A stretch of DNA of 48,500 bases, from contig JACVTC010000035.1 in assembly GCA_016946835.1 (NCBI GenBank), positions 1,286,501 through 1,335,000 on the forward strand. The letters run 5' to 3'. How positions within the stretch are numbered: position 1 is the stretch's first letter; each line of letters starts with the position of its first letter. Positions 13,124 through 36,504 of the stretch are shown one piece after another. The notes below the pieces were generated by a model, which was not told where the DNA came from, did no database searches, and worked only from the letters and a program-made list of their open reading frames with translations. This DNA is from Neocallimastix lanati (nom. inval.). Taxonomy: Eukaryota > Neocallimastigomycota > Neocallimastigomycetes > Neocallimastigales > Neocallimastigaceae. Made by a program: the position numbers and the translations under genes.

Positions 13124-13838
13124 AACAAAAAGAATAATAAAAATATAATAAAAATAATAATAAGAAAACAAAATATAAAATTTATTACTTATATAGATAT
13201 ATTAGTATTCTATATATATTTTTGATTATTTATATTTATTTATATTTTATTTAATTGCATTTTGCTATTATTAAAGATATTTATTTTAATTATATTAAAA
13301 CATACATTTTAATTAATTAATTAATTAATTATTATTTATAAAATTAAAATTATAATATTAGTTTTTATTATTATTATTATTATTATGATTATTTTCTAAT
13401 TTATTTTTATTTTTATTATAATTATTATTATTATTATTATTATTTTTTTTTTTTTTTTTTTTTTCTTTTCTTTTCTTTTCTTTTTCTTTTTCTTTTCTTT
13501 TATTTTTATTTTTATTTTTTAATATCTTTTAATATTTTTATTAATTATATTACTATTTATTTATTCTTTAATATTATTATTATTATTATTATTATTTTAA
13601 TTTTTATAATTAAACAATTCTTTTGAGATAATTTTTTATCACTTTATTAATTAATATCAAATCTATAATTATTTCTTTGTTAGCAATTTCTTTTTATATC
13701 CTATAAAAAATATAATATTTAAATTAATATATATATTTGAAATATAATAAAATTATATATTATAACTTTATATTTACCATTTCTTTAATATTTTCTTTTC
13801 TTTAATATTTTCTTTTCTTTAATATTTTCTTTTCTTTA

Positions 13839-13882
<44 letters not shown>

Positions 13883-13895
13883 ATGAATTAAAAGC
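12419..13895. other. Spacer between convergent nicastrin and Sec24 genes, repeat-rich
   Basis: No coding exon is visible. The stretch contains a T run at about 12610-12627, a mixed (AAAAAAT)n and (AAAT)n block with an A run at about 13008-13122, and (ATT)n patches near 13361-13444. A pyrimidine-rich T/C tract near 13441-13500, a 17-bp tandem repeat and a T run ending at 13878 complete it. Homopolymer frames through this region are artefacts. Confidence 0.75.
13782..13845. repeat. 17-bp tandem repeat, about 3.5 copies
   Basis: The unit TTTAATATTTTCTTTTC recurs head to tail with a 17-bp period and runs into a poly-T tract. It lies just downstream of the Sec24 stop codon, so it may fall in the 3' UTR or terminator of that minus-strand gene. 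Confidence 0.85.
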
Positions 13896-16800
13896 TTATG
13901 AAGAGTATTTAGAAAGCTATAAATAAAAAATAATTAAATAATTTTTTAATAAATATGATTTATATGATTATATCTAATTTATGAATATATATATATATAT
14001 AATTTACTTGTTCTCTTAAATGGGAAAGGAATTGTGGATATGAAAGTTCATTATCTAATTTATCTTCAACCATATGAGAAATAAACCAACCTCTATTATT
14101 ATCATCTTCTTTCACAATATAAACGTATGGCATATTATTGTAAGATATTAAACGACTCTTACGTATGTACTCTATAATATTATTTATACGGGTAGCATAA
14201 TCATTATTTGGAGCTGGTAAAGTAGTCTACATATACATATAAAAATAAATTTTAATTTTATTAAATCATTAATTTTATTTATTATTTATTATAAATCTAT
14301 TGTATACCTTTCCAGATTGAATGGCTTCATATGGTTTTTGGAATAACGCATTGACTAATTCTGGGTTAGATCCACGAGATAACCAAATAATAATATGCTG
14401 AGAATTATCAAGTAAATAAATACCATCTTGAGTCATTCTTTGCATTGATAAATTAATTCTTGGTGGCATATAAACTTGTGAAGTATTTGGAATAGGTAAT
14501 CCAGTCTATTAATATTGTAAATTTTTTAACATAAAAAATTAATAAAATAAAAATTTAGTTAATTAGAAAGAAAAATATCAATAAACAAAATTTATTAATT
14601 AAATATATAAACTAACATTAGCATCTAATATGTGAATAGCATATAATTTACTGTAAATGTAAGCTAATGAATTTTCTATTGGAGATCCATAAAGTACAGA
14701 TAATGCAAATGAACGAATATCTGATGGAATGTTACCACGACGGAATGCAATCTGAAATTTTAAATGAAAATTAATTTTAAATATAATATAATATTTAGTA
14801 ACAATTTTATATTTTAAATAAACGAATAGATTTTAATCAAAGAATAATTTTTTAATAAATGAATTGATTTTATATAAATTAATAGATTTTAATTGAAGAA
14901 TAATTTTTATATAAATTAATAGTTCCTTACATTCTTTAACAATGCTTGAATTAAAACTGGTAATAATGCAAGATTTTCAATAATTAAAAGCTGTGATGCT
15001 TGTCCAGATGAAGTAAATGCTTGCTTATATGCACCCATAATATCAACACAAGTACTAATAATTAAATTACGAGCATCTTCTAATTTATCTGTAATAGTTC
15101 TGTTAACAGCTATTTTTCCATTTATATCAATTTAATTATATTTTTTATACAAATATATATCATTACATTTATATTATATAAATTATTATAGTTATTAATA
15201 ATAATATTTTTAATAATATTTAAATAATTAATAAAAATATTATTTTAATTACCCTTCTTTGCTGTAAGAACAGCAATAGCTCTTGGATCAGCATTAGCAA
15301 AAACTTCAGTTAAATTATTTGTAACAGGAATAACATTAGTGACAACACGAATACGTCTTTCACCTACAACAGAAAAATATAAAATATTAGAAATGAAAAA
15401 TTATAATAAAAATTTTTAATTAATTTTAAATAACATTTACCATTGTTACTAGTATGTAAAACAGCAGCTTGGAAACTAATAAACTGTTCACTAGTGAGAT
15501 CCTTATCAATAGAAGCTTCTAGAGCATAACAATTATCTGGATTTACATTTGGAAGTTGAATCAAATCAGTTGCCAATAGGAAGAAGTTACCATAGAAACC
15601 TTTAATTGAAATACCTCTGGTAGATCTAATTCTTAAAACGGCTTCAAAACCAACCTTCTTGCTTAAGAATCTATTTAATTCAGATGAGAATTTCGAGGCA
15701 TCTTCAACACGACTTGCATCAAATCCTGGATAGAAATAAATAGAACCTCCAGTAAATCTTGGCAATGTAGCTATTTTATTAATCAATAATATTCATAAGT
15801 ATTTAACATAACAATTAAAAAATAAATTTAAAATTATTCAAAATTATTATAAATTATTATTATTATTATCTAAAAATTTCATACATATAGTAGCAACATC
15901 TGTATATTGTCCACTAAAAACAAACATATCAACAGAAATTTGTCTTTTTGAACATTCAAGAGCAAAGTCTTTATACCAATTATCAGCTGGTTGTAACAAA
16001 GTACTTTCCTAATTTAATATTAAATTGAAAATTATTAAATAAAATGTAGTTTAATTGTAAATTCTATGATATTAATAAATTTTCTATATAAGAAAAAATT
16101 CCTAACCTTCGAGGTATTGTAAAGAGTTGGATCTTCGCGTTTCTTCAAAGAATTTTTACCACAATTTGGAATATTTGATTGTAATACAGCAATTTTACCT
16201 CCAATTGGGCCCTAAAGATTTAATTTTAAATTAATATCTAAATTCAAAAAATTAAAAATTAATATTTTATTTTACTTACTAAAATCTTGTGTGCAGCTGT
16301 TAATGCAGCTGGTAAAGCACTACTAACATTTTGAGTATTTTTATGCATACTTCCTAATTTATTTAAGAAACTTTCAATTACTGCACGTGATTCCTTCAAA
16401 TTAACAAGTAAATCATCCGGCGCTGGAATGAAAATATCATCAAGATCTGAAACAACAAGCATTTGTGGTTCGGTTAAATTTGACTATTATTATGTAACAT
16501 AATTTAATCATTTCATTTAAATAATAATATTATTAATTTTAATATTAATCCCTCAAACAACATTTTAATTTTTTCAATGAATATAATATCTTACATTTAA
16601 GTTATAGAAATGTAAAGTACTATCATAAGTAATAAAACCAATCTTTGTTCTATTGTCATAATTTGGAATACTGTCTAATGTACTTAAAATTGTACGTGCA
16701 GCAGTTGCAACCATTCCTATTCAAAATTTAATTAATATATTAATTATTTACATTTCATTATAACATTAATATTATTTATAACAATTTACCTGATTGTATA

Positions 16801-18619
16801 GATTGGAAGGATACATCAATAACAAGCATGATAACAACTGGTTGTGGTGGTCCACTCTAAATAATATTAATTATAATGTAATGATTTAATAGCTAAATAT
16901 AAATTAATAATGATAAATTAATTTTTAATATTTAATTACAGTATATTCTTGAGTAGCAACAAATTCAACAACTGCACTATTTAATTCAGGAATTGTATTT
17001 CTATCCACAGCTTGTCTAGTCTTAGGATCCCAATTATAGAACGCTGGTACTATTTTAATTTTTGAAACAAAAAATTATTTAATACAAATATTATTATATT
17101 ATATATCATATATTTTTTTTTAAAAAAAATATTTAGCACATAATTATAATTACAATCATTAACAGCATGGCAAATGTTACACTTCCATCTTGTACCTTGA
17201 TCAACGAAGGTAATAAATGGATTAATGTAGGCTCTACAAATTTTACATCTAGAAATTACTTCAGGACTAACAACTGGTACTTCAGGCTTTTTATTAAATT
17301 TATTATTAATTTAAAAAAATTTTAATATTAAGATTAAAAAATTTACATTAAACTTTAACTTTTTGTAAAGCTTCATGAAAACTCAATGATAAATATAAAA
17401 TAAAATTAATTTACCTCATCAGGGCCAATATTTTTATATGGTGAAAGAACTAATCCAAATGGAATCTTTGATTTTTGTAACAAAGCATTATTTTGTGGTA
17501 CAGCATTCAAAGTTGAACAACAATAACTATAAGCTGGATTCTTTTTTTCTGATTGCATGCAAAACTACAAAAAAAAAATAATGTTAAATGATTTTATTAT
17601 CAAGAAAAAATTTTATTTATAAGATTTAATGATTTTTACTTGTGCAGGGATAATTGGTTCTGGACAATCGTCAATCGCTTGAACATTGGGTGGAGCATTA
17701 AACAATGAAACTGATGTAACGTTTTTTTGGGAATTTAAATTCATATTTGAAAAGCTATTACTTAATGAATTCATTGGACTTTGGAAACCAGGTACAGGTG
17801 ATTGAAGATCTCTCTGCATTATATTTTGTTGACCCATATTTCCTGGTACAAAGAATTGTGGTTGTTGCGGGGTTTGCATTCCTTGATTCATATTTGGAAG
17901 AGAATCTGGACCATTGCTATAGGCTTTTCCCATTTGTTCTGGATACTTTTGTCTGTGACGACCTGTTAATGGTGAGGCACTACCAATATTTGGACTTTGA
18001 GGCATTTGCTTATCAGTTGGTGGTGGCGGAAATCCTGGACTTGGAGAGCGAGAAGATAATTGTGGTGAAAATTGTCCACTAGTCATTTGATATGGTGGTC
18101 TTGACATTTGTGGTGTACCACTTCTACTATAAGATTGTTGTTGAGCTTGTATTGGATTACTTGGTGGTCTGAAAAATTGATTTTGTAAAGGTTGTGGTTG
18201 TTGCATTTGACCCATTGGAGGTTGTGAATTCATTGGTTGTGGAGTCATTGGTGGTTGTGAGGTCATTGCTTGAGGAGTCATTGGTTGTGGAGGTGTGGAC
18301 ATTGATCTTTGTTGATTTGGAATTGGGGATTGGAAATTTGGTGGTCGATTTTGAGCAAATTGTTGAGAAGGAGGTTGACCTAGCAATGGTGTGCCTTTAA
18401 ATTAAACGATTTAATAATTAAAAATTTTAAATTAATTTCAATATATAAATTATACTTTTTATAATATCTCCAATATATATTTTGAAGAATATATGTATAT
18501 TTACTCTGCATTCTTTGGGGCTGAGATACTTGACTTCCAAATGGCATACTTTGTTGGTATGGTGAATTTTGGCCACTACCCATCATTGGTGGCCGGAATT
18601 GTTGATTTTGATTATTCAT
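13896..18619 (-). CDS. SEC24: COPII coat cargo-binding subunit Sec24
   Basis: Sec24 pairs with Sec23 in the inner COPII coat and selects cargo at ER exit sites. Exons in transcript order: 18619-18505, 18394-17640, 17564-17415, 17286-17154, 17049-16940, 16856-16790, 16716-16595, 16483-16280, 16211-16107, 16008-15885, 15770-15441, 15363-15253, 15109-14931, 14751-14617, 14505-14308, 14226-14008, 13916-13896. Phases close to 1025 aa. Residues 1 to about 255 are a disordered Pro/Gln/Ser-rich arm. The zinc finger uses Cys354, Cys357, Cys376 and Cys379 (CKIC ... CNIC). The trunk/vWA domain shows [11 protein letters not shown] and [16 protein letters not shown]. The beta-sandwich begins at [15 protein letters not shown], and helical and gelsolin-like domains follow ([36 protein letters not shown]). 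The last exon is just 21 nt (Leu-Ser-Lys-Tyr-Ser-Ser-stop). It is chosen because reading through its donor adds a low-complexity tail. The paralogue (A/B or C/D type) was not assigned. Confidence 0.95.
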
Positions 18620-20642
<2,023 letters not shown>

Positions 20643-22572
20643 ATGGGTAAAATAAAGAAGTCTTCTCTTGGAAAACTAAGACATGATCCTTTACATGTTC
20701 AAATTTCAAAAGATAAAAATGTTGCTTATAATGTTAAAAACAAAAGAGAAAAAAGAGCTCATAAAAAAGAAGCGGAAGAGGTTTTTATTATTTTTTTTAA
20801 AAATAATAATTAGTTACTTTAAATGATATATTGCGGAATATAATGTAAATGAAAATATAATAATGAATTTTATTTTTCTTATTAAAATATTTCATTCAAA
20901 AGAAACAATTTATTGATCCAAAAACTTCAAAACGTATATTATCTTTAGTTCGTGAACAACAAGAAGAAATAGCAAATGAAGAAAATAATATTAAATTGTA
21001 ATTATTTAAATTTAAAATAGATAACATTTTTTATATAATTATATATTAAAAGAAAAACATAATAATTATTGATAATATAAATAATTTTAAGCGTAAAGAA
21101 TGAGAAATTATCAAATAATTGGGAAGATAGTGATAATGAGGAACCACTAAGTGATGATGAAATATTAGAAGGTGAATATGAAGATTACACTGCTGACATT
21201 GTAAGTACTAAATTTAATATGGTTTTTATAAAAATTTTAAATGAACTCATTTTTTTTTTTATTGATTAAACTTAATATAGGAATTAGATGAAAAGGATAA
21301 ACTTATTATGGAACAATTTATGAGTTCCGAACCGAAGAAACAACAAACTTTAGCGGATATTATTATGAATAAAATTAATTCAAATGGTAAAGAAATTGAA
21401 AATCCAGAGGAAGTTGTTCCGGAAGGAATGGATCCAAAAGTTGTTGAAGTTTATTCAAAGTAATTTGAACAATTTTTTTCTGAAAAAAAGAAAGAAATGA
21501 AATTAATATTATATAATTATATAATATGATTTTCCATTTATATTATTAAAAAGTAAATACAATAAATATATATATTAACAATAATATATATTATTTTAAT
21601 AGAATCGCATTATTAATGAGTAGATATAAATCAGGTAGTTTACCAAAAGTATTTAAAATTATACCTTCATTCCAAAATTGGGAAGAAGTACTATATATTA
21701 CACATCCAGAAAATTGGACACCTAATGCGGTATACCAAGCTACTAGAATTTTTGCTTCCAATTTAAAAACAGATTTAGCACAAAGGTAATTATTAAAAAA
21801 AAAAAAAAAAAAAATATGGTAATAAGGAATAAATTCATTTATTGTAAATACTATGTATTAATCTCTCCTTATATATATTGTCCTTTAAATTAAAAGATTT
21901 TATAATTTAGTTTTACTTGACAGAGTTCGTGATGAAATTCAGCATACAAAAAAATTAAACTATCATCTTTATATGGCTTTAAAGAAAGCTCTTTATAAAC
22001 CAGGTGCTTTCTTTAAAGGTATTTTATTGCCACTCTGTGAATCGGGAACTTGTACTCTAAGAGAAGCTGCCATTATTGGTAGTGTTATTACAAAAGTTAG
22101 TATTCCAATATTACATTCTAGTGCTGCTTTAATGAAGCTTGCAGATATGGATTATACTGGTAATTATTTTTTTTAATAAAAAAATTATATTACTATTAAC
22201 AAAAATATTTATAAATAAAACAATAAAAATAACATTATAATATTAATATATAATATAGGTCCAAATAGTTTATTTATACGTATACTTTTAGATAAAAAAT
22301 ATGCACTTCCATTCAAAGTAATTGATGCAGTCGTGTTCCATTTCTTACGTTTTAAGAGAGATCCAAGAGAAATGCCCGTTTTATGGCATCAGTCATTATT
22401 AGTTTTTGCTCAACGTTATAAGGAAGATATTACTCCAGAACAAAGAGAATCATTATTAGATTTAATGAAATATAAATATCATGAACAAATTACACCAGAA
22501 ATTCGTCGTGAATTATCAAATGTTCAAACTAGAGATGAAATGATGGTTGAAGAATCATTTATGGACTTTTAA
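20643..22572 (+). CDS. BYSL: Bystin / Enp1, 40S ribosome biogenesis factor
   Basis: Bystin (yeast Enp1) is a nucleolar and cytoplasmic pre-40S factor needed for 18S rRNA maturation. Exons: 20643-20780, 20903-20997, 21092-21200, 21281-21459, 21603-21785, 21897-22159, 22259-22572. Phases close to 426 aa (human 437). The N-terminal arm is basic ([31 protein letters not shown]), followed by an acidic stretch in exon 3 ([21 protein letters not shown]). The bystin domain then shows [114 protein letters not shown] and TPEIRRELS. For exon 6 I used the acceptor after TTAAAAG, because it restores [14 protein letters not shown]; the next AG gives a stop. The first donor is GTTTTT rather than GTAWRT. Stop TAA. 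Confidence 0.97.
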
Positions 22573-22937
22573 TTTTAACATATTTATCAGTAATATTTTA
22601 AAATCGTCCTAAAATATATATATAAATATTCAATAGATGAAATAAAATAAGAAAATTACATAAAAGAAGTATATTCATTATAAATTATAAACCAATAAAT
22701 ATATAAAATTAACTTCCGTTTATACTCCATAAAAAATTATAAAAGATCACTGAATTAAAATATATACATATATTTTTTTCAATACACTTAATATATATAA
22801 TAATATAGATTTATATTATAATAATAAAGAAATAATATAAATATATTTCTTATTATAAAAATTTAAGAAAATAATATTATTAAGCAATTATTTATATCTG
22901 ATTTATTTTTTTACTATTATTTATTTATTTATTTTTA

Positions 22938-22974
<37 letters not shown>

Positions 22975-23350
22975 AAATTTTACATTCTTATTATAAAAAT
23001 AAAAATATAAGAAAATAATAACATTAAGCAATTATCTAGATTTGAATTTTTTTTATTTTTCTTACTATTTATTTTTATTTTTGTTTTTGTTTTTATTTTT
23101 ATTTTTTATTTGTTTATATTAAATTTTATTTAATTATTATTTATATTTAATAAAAATAAAAATTGAAATTATATAATAAAATTGTTTATTTATTTATTTA
23201 TTTATATATTGATTTGACTTTTTTACATTTTTATATTTATTTCATATTTCTATAATTCATATTTTTATGATTAATTTTTATTGTATTTTCATAATTTCGA
23301 CTGTTTATATATTATTATTGTTATTATAATAATAATTATTATTATGATAA
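22573..23350. other. Spacer between convergent bystin and NSF genes
   Basis: About 0.8 kb of A/T-rich sequence with a T run near 22939-22967 and short (TTTA)n/(TTTTTA)n patches. It must contain the two 3' UTRs. No coding exon is seen. Confidence 0.7.
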
Positions 23351-28206
<4,856 letters not shown>

Positions 28207-28723
28207 TTTTATAATTTTATTATCAACAATTCTTTTTATATATTTAAAAAATTAAAAATGAAAATAAAATAAAGAAAATTTAATATAATAATAATATATA
28301 GATTAATATTTATACTTTTACTTTATTTAAATATTAGTATAAATAATTTTAATTTAAAAAATTCTTTTTATTATATATTTCTAATTATTTTTATTTTTAT
28401 TTAATAACAATTAAAAACAATTAACTATATTATTATTAATATTATTAACTTATCTTTAATATTACAAATTTATATTAATTCGTTTTAAACAAAAAAAAAG
28501 AATAGAAAAAGTAAAAATTTATTTTTAATCCTATATATAATAATATATATTATTAGTATATATTTATAATATTAATATAATATATTATTAATATAATCTA
28601 ATCTAATTGGAAAAAATTTAATTCATTTTATAAAAATAATTAAATCTATATTAAATATTAATGTTAAACAACTCTAAAAATATATAAACAAATTCAAAAA
28701 ATACATAAAATAAATTTATATAA

Positions 28724-28754
<31 letters not shown>

Positions 28755-31380
28755 ATATCATCAAAAAAAAATTATATAAATTTGTTATAATATTATGGAA
28801 GTCTTAATCTTTAAAAGACATTTTACATAAATAAAGGTATTTTTTAAATTTAGCATAAAAATTAAAAAAAAAAAAAAAAATTGAAATTAAGTATTTAAAA
28901 AATACATTAATAATATTCATATTCAATTGTTTTATTTATTAATTAAAAAATGACCAATCCATTTTAAAAGTCTATAATATATTTCATATAATAATATTTT
29001 TTATCTAAAATTTATAATGTTGTTAATAAGGAATTCTTTTTTCCTTTCTATCTTAAAATTTTCCTATTTGACCAGTTATAAGAATAAGTTTTTTAAGATA
29101 TATGGTATAAATTTACTTTTTTTTCATATCTCGTTAAATGGAAAAGTTTATTTAATAAAATTATTCCTTTAATAAAAATCTAAATTCATTTAAATATATT
29201 AGAAATAATTATAATATATATTAAATATTTAGTTCTATAAAATAAATATTTATTCTTAATAGTACAAAAATATATAATTAAATATATGTATTATTATTAT
29301 TTTGAGTTAAACTTAACAAAAGAAGGCTACTAATACATCAATAGTTTTTTTTTTTCCTTTTTCTTTTTTTATTTTCTTATTTTCTTATTTTCTTATTTTT
29401 TGATTATTAATTACTTATATAAATTTTATTAAGATTATATTAAATGTATATATAAGGATTTTTTCTACATAGCAAAAATCTTTAATTTTAAAAATATATT
29501 TATTCGTAAAAATTGTCACTGTTTTTCTTCATTTCCATTTAACTGAAAAATAATTTTTATTACTAATACTATTAAATAAAAATATATTTCAGAACAAAAA
29601 TTGCCACTCACTCTTTTCCTTCATTTCTATTTAACTATAAAATAATAATTATTAGTAAATATATTATATAATTCATTAAAATAGAAATCATATTTATAAT
29701 ATTTATAATAATATATTAAATAATTACATCAAAAAGAAAAGAAAAGAAAAAAGAAAAAAAGAAAAAGTTATTGTAAAATAATTATAAAAATTTTTTTATA
29801 TATTTCATAGAAAAAATGAATTAGTTTGATGATTTATCTTCAAATATCAATGTATATATTTTTTTATTTAATTATTATTTTATTTCCCTTTTAATATTAA
29901 AAATATAATTATAAATTTATCAATTTTTTTTTTAAATTAATTGTTTTTTTTTTTTTTTTTTAGGAATTAAAAAATAAAATTATATAAATTAAACAAAAAA
30001 TAATAAATAATTCAATATTATAAATATTTTTTATATTATTAAATTATTGATTATTGATTTTATAATTATTTTTATTATTCTATTTTAAATTTAAACTTTA
30101 TACCTAACAAATTAAAATATTAGTTATTATTATACATAAGCATTTATTTTTAAAGGTTCATAATTAAATAAATTTCTTATTTAAACTTTTAATTTAATAT
30201 TATACTATTAATTTTAAATTAAATTTTTTTAAAGATATTTTAAAATTTTAAATTATATTCTAATTAAAAAAAAAAATTTTTTTTAACGGCATATTTTTGA
30301 TATTGAATTTATATATAATCGAAAATAAAAAAAAATAAAATAAAATAAAATAATTATAATTTTATTATATATTATTATAAATATATTATAATTTCATTCA
30401 TATTCTTAATTTCATAAATATTTTTAAAATTATTGAATGATGCTAATCATTTTATATAATGAAATAAAAAAAAATAATAATTAGAATTATATTATATATA
30501 TATATTGATTATTATAATTTCATATTTTTATTTTTGAATAACTTTTATAAATATTTTTTAAAATTAAAGGTTAAAAAATTTTTGAACGATAGTAACCATT
30601 TTATATAATAATGAAATAAATGAAATATTTTAAACTTTAATATTGATATAATTGTTACAGTAGTATTATATTATATATGAATAATAATTTATTATTGTCT
30701 TTTATTTTATTTTATTTTTTTAATAATATATATATAATCGATTATTATTAATGATAATTACATATAAGTGAGGAGAGTTTTAAGCATAAAAAAAAAAGTT
30801 GTTAAGATTATTGTAAAAGATTTAATTAGGTTAATTGCATTAAGAATACAAGAATCCTCTAAATACTTTTTAGTAATTTCTTGGTTTTTGTTTATCTATT
30901 TATTTATTTTTTATCTAAATAAAGTTGAGATATTCTAAAGTATTTTATAAATATAATTATATTAATAATTTTATGAAATTGTTGTAATTAAAAAAATCAT
31001 TATAAAAAATTATTCTAAATATCTAAACTCAATCTTGTTTCGTTATAATTTATTTTATATTTATTATATATAATTCTTATTAAGCTTAATTATACAAAAT
31101 AATATATTTGAAGTTGTTTATTATAATAATTACATTATTATTTTAGATTTTAGTTTAAAATTTATATTTTGAATGATAATAAAAAATTTTAGTAAAACTT
31201 TCATATTTTTTATAAATATAAATATGATAATTAATAATATTAAATAAAGTATTTAATTAGAATCATTCTTATTAATATATATTTCTCTAAAAACTTAAAA
31301 AATTCATTTAAACAACTTTTATCAATATTTATATTTTTTTAAATTTTATGTATCTAGTATTAATACCTAATTATAGAACA

Positions 31381-31381
31381 A

Positions 31382-31461
<80 letters not shown>
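31381..31461. repeat. (ATT)n microsatellite
   Basis: Uninterrupted ATT units for about 80 bp, then TTTTG/TTTTA variants. Non-coding. Confidence 0.92.
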
Positions 31462-31462
<1 letters not shown>

Positions 31463-31675
31463 TTATTTTGTTTTGTTTTGTTTTATTTTTTATTTTTTTT
31501 TTTTAATTATTCAAATATTTATTTTATTTTAATTGCTAATAATATTATCTTTTGGTTTGCTTATTAAATAAAGTTTATTTAGAACCAGTTCATTTAATAA
31601 TAAATTTATCATTAATCGTTTATCAATTATATATCACAATAATTAAATTTTAAAAAGGTAAATTTTATAAGAAAC

Positions 31676-31805
31676 TATAATAATAATAATAATAATATAA
31701 TAATAATAATATAATAATAATAATAATAATAATAAGTAATAATAATAATTATAATAATAATAATATAATAATAATAGTAATAATAATAATAGTAACAACA
31801 ACAAT

Positions 31806-31835
<30 letters not shown>
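31676..31835. repeat. Imperfect AAT-rich block
   Basis: AAT units broken by ATAATAAT, AGT and ACA variants. It is older and more decayed than the neighbouring (ATT)n array. Non-coding. Confidence 0.8.
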
Positions 31836-31836
<1 letters not shown>

Positions 31837-31992
31837 TAATAATTAATAATTAAAATAAAATAAAATAAAATATTTATAATTATATTTTTATATCAAAATT
31901 AATAATTGAAGAATATAGGAGTATTGATTTTGAAATAAAAATATAATTATAAATATTTTATTTTTATTATTTTTTTTTATTATTCTTCTGAT

Positions 31993-31996
<4 letters not shown>

Positions 31997-32049
<53 letters not shown>
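31997..32049. repeat. Poly-T run of 53 followed by A9
   Basis: An uninterrupted homopolymer directly followed by a short A run in the spacer upstream of the chitinase. No gene reads through it. Confidence 0.9.
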
Positions 32050-32056
<7 letters not shown>

Positions 32057-32439
32057 AAATTATACAAAAGTCATTAAAATTGACGAAATAAATATATTAT
32101 TAATTATTTCTAACGATTAAAAGTTATATATATATATATATATATTAATTTCAATTATGTTTTAACATCGAAAAAGTTATATAAAATAAATTATACAATC
32201 ATTAATTTATTAATTAAATATAACTTTCTTTTGTATATAACAATTTTAATAAATGATATAAGTAATGTGAATATAATAAAGTTATATTTCATTAATTTTT
32301 ATAGTTAATAAAATATGACATGCGTTTAAATGATTATAATATTTTGGATATTTAAAATGATAAAATAAATAATAAATAAAATAAATAAAATAAATATAAA
32401 AAACCTTATATTTATATTTAGTAATAAATTTTCGAATCG

Positions 32440-32485
<46 letters not shown>

Positions 32486-33054
32486 ATATATTTTAAAATC
32501 CGCAGTAAAATTTTAAATAAAATAATTTTATTTATTAATATATGTATATTATTTTTATTTTCTTTTTGTTAATATACACATATTAAGAATAAAATAGAAT
32601 AGGGAAAAAAAAAAAAAAATTAAAGAATTATAAAATTAATTTTAATTAATTTTTTTATCTTTATTTTAAAAGTATATTTATATTATAAATATTAAACATT
32701 ATTAACTTTAAATTTTTCAATTTTTTTAATCTAATAGTTTTTATTATTTAATAACTAAGAATTTTATAATTCATATATATTAAAGTTTAAAACTTGTATT
32801 TTAATTTAATAAAATAAATAACTTTGATAAAAAAAAAAAAACAATAAAACAAAACAATTTTTTAAAGTTTATAATTTTTTATATACTCGAAGTAAAAAAA
32901 AATATATATATATATAAAGAAGAAAAAAATACTATTTTTTTTATACAAAGAAAAATATTATTTTTATATATAAAGAAAATAAAAATAGTATTTAGGATAA
33001 AAAATAAATCAGTAAAATAATTTAATTTTTAAATTTAAGGAATTATATTAGAAA

Positions 33055-35777
<2,723 letters not shown>

Positions 35778-36066
35778 ATTCATATATATATATAGATAAA
35801 AAAAAAAAAAAAAAAAAAAAAAAAAGAATAAATTCAATTAAACAATAGCATTTTTATATAATAATTTTGAAATTTCATAGTTTAGTATTTAGCATATTTA
35901 GTATAAAGCATATTTTATTTCATGAAGTATTAATAATTTTCATATACACATAGCATTTTTGTTTTATTATTATATATATAAAATTAATATTCCATTAATA
36001 TTAATAATTAAAAATGATAATGTACATTTAAAAAACAAATAAATAAAAAAATATATATAAATAAAT

Positions 36067-36080
36067 AGCGTACGTACGCT
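36067..36080. other. Perfect 14-bp palindrome with GC-containing core
   Basis: AGCGTACGTACGCT is its own reverse complement and stands out in DNA otherwise almost free of G and C. It could be a protein-binding site or chance. Nothing around it decides. Confidence 0.5.
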
Positions 36081-36116
36081 GTACAAATTATTATAATGAA
36101 TATTAATTGTGGTATT

Positions 36117-36175
36117 AATTGGTTATATATAAATTGGTTATATATAAATTGGTTATATATAAATTGGTTATATAT
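36117..36175. repeat. 15-bp tandem repeat, 4 copies
   Basis: The unit GGTTATATATAAATT repeats with an exact 15-bp period (GGTT at 36121, 36136, 36151 and 36166). Non-coding. Confidence 0.9.
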
Positions 36176-36337
36176 TTCTTTTTTATATTATTTAATTAAT
36201 ATAATTTAATTAAATATATTTAAGTATATTTGAATATTATTATTAAATTATTATAAATAATTTTTGAAGCTTGAAAAGAACTAAAAAAAAAAAAAAATTT
36301 AAAAAAAAAAAAAAAAAGAAAGAAAGAAAAAGAATTG

Positions 36338-36377
<40 letters not shown>

Positions 36378-36395
36378 AAGAAAGAAAAAGAATTG

Positions 36396-36433
<38 letters not shown>

Positions 36434-36504
36434 ATTAAAAAAAGTATATACTAATATTTATAAAATTTTGAGAATAAACTTTGCATTCTAATATATAATA
36501 AATA

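Larger units (their letters stand above)
28207..33054. other. 4.8-kb AT-rich spacer between divergent NSF (-) and chitinase (+)
   Basis: This is the longest gene-free stretch of the window. I read both strands and found no exon with family similarity and no long frame of normal composition. It contains short imperfect duplications (29505-29560 with 29590-29650, and 30414-30470 with 30547-30620). It also has an (ATT)n array at 31381-31461, an imperfect AAT-rich block at about 31676-31835, a T53 run at 31997-32049 and a long A run at 32439-32483. The parts next to each gene presumably carry their promoters. Confidence 0.65.
35778..36504. other. Intergenic region downstream of chitinase with short tandem repeats
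   Basis: It starts with the chitinase 3' UTR and a poly-A tract (35798-35825). It then holds a 14-bp palindrome at 36067-36080, a 15-bp tandem repeat, and two similar A-rich blocks carrying GAAAGAAAGAAAAAGAATTG about 58 bp apart (near 36317 and 36375). No coding exon. Confidence 0.7.

Noticed and set aside
12934-13171. Two poly-Phe reverse-strand frames
   Set aside because: They read through A/T homopolymers in the spacer and show no normal composition.
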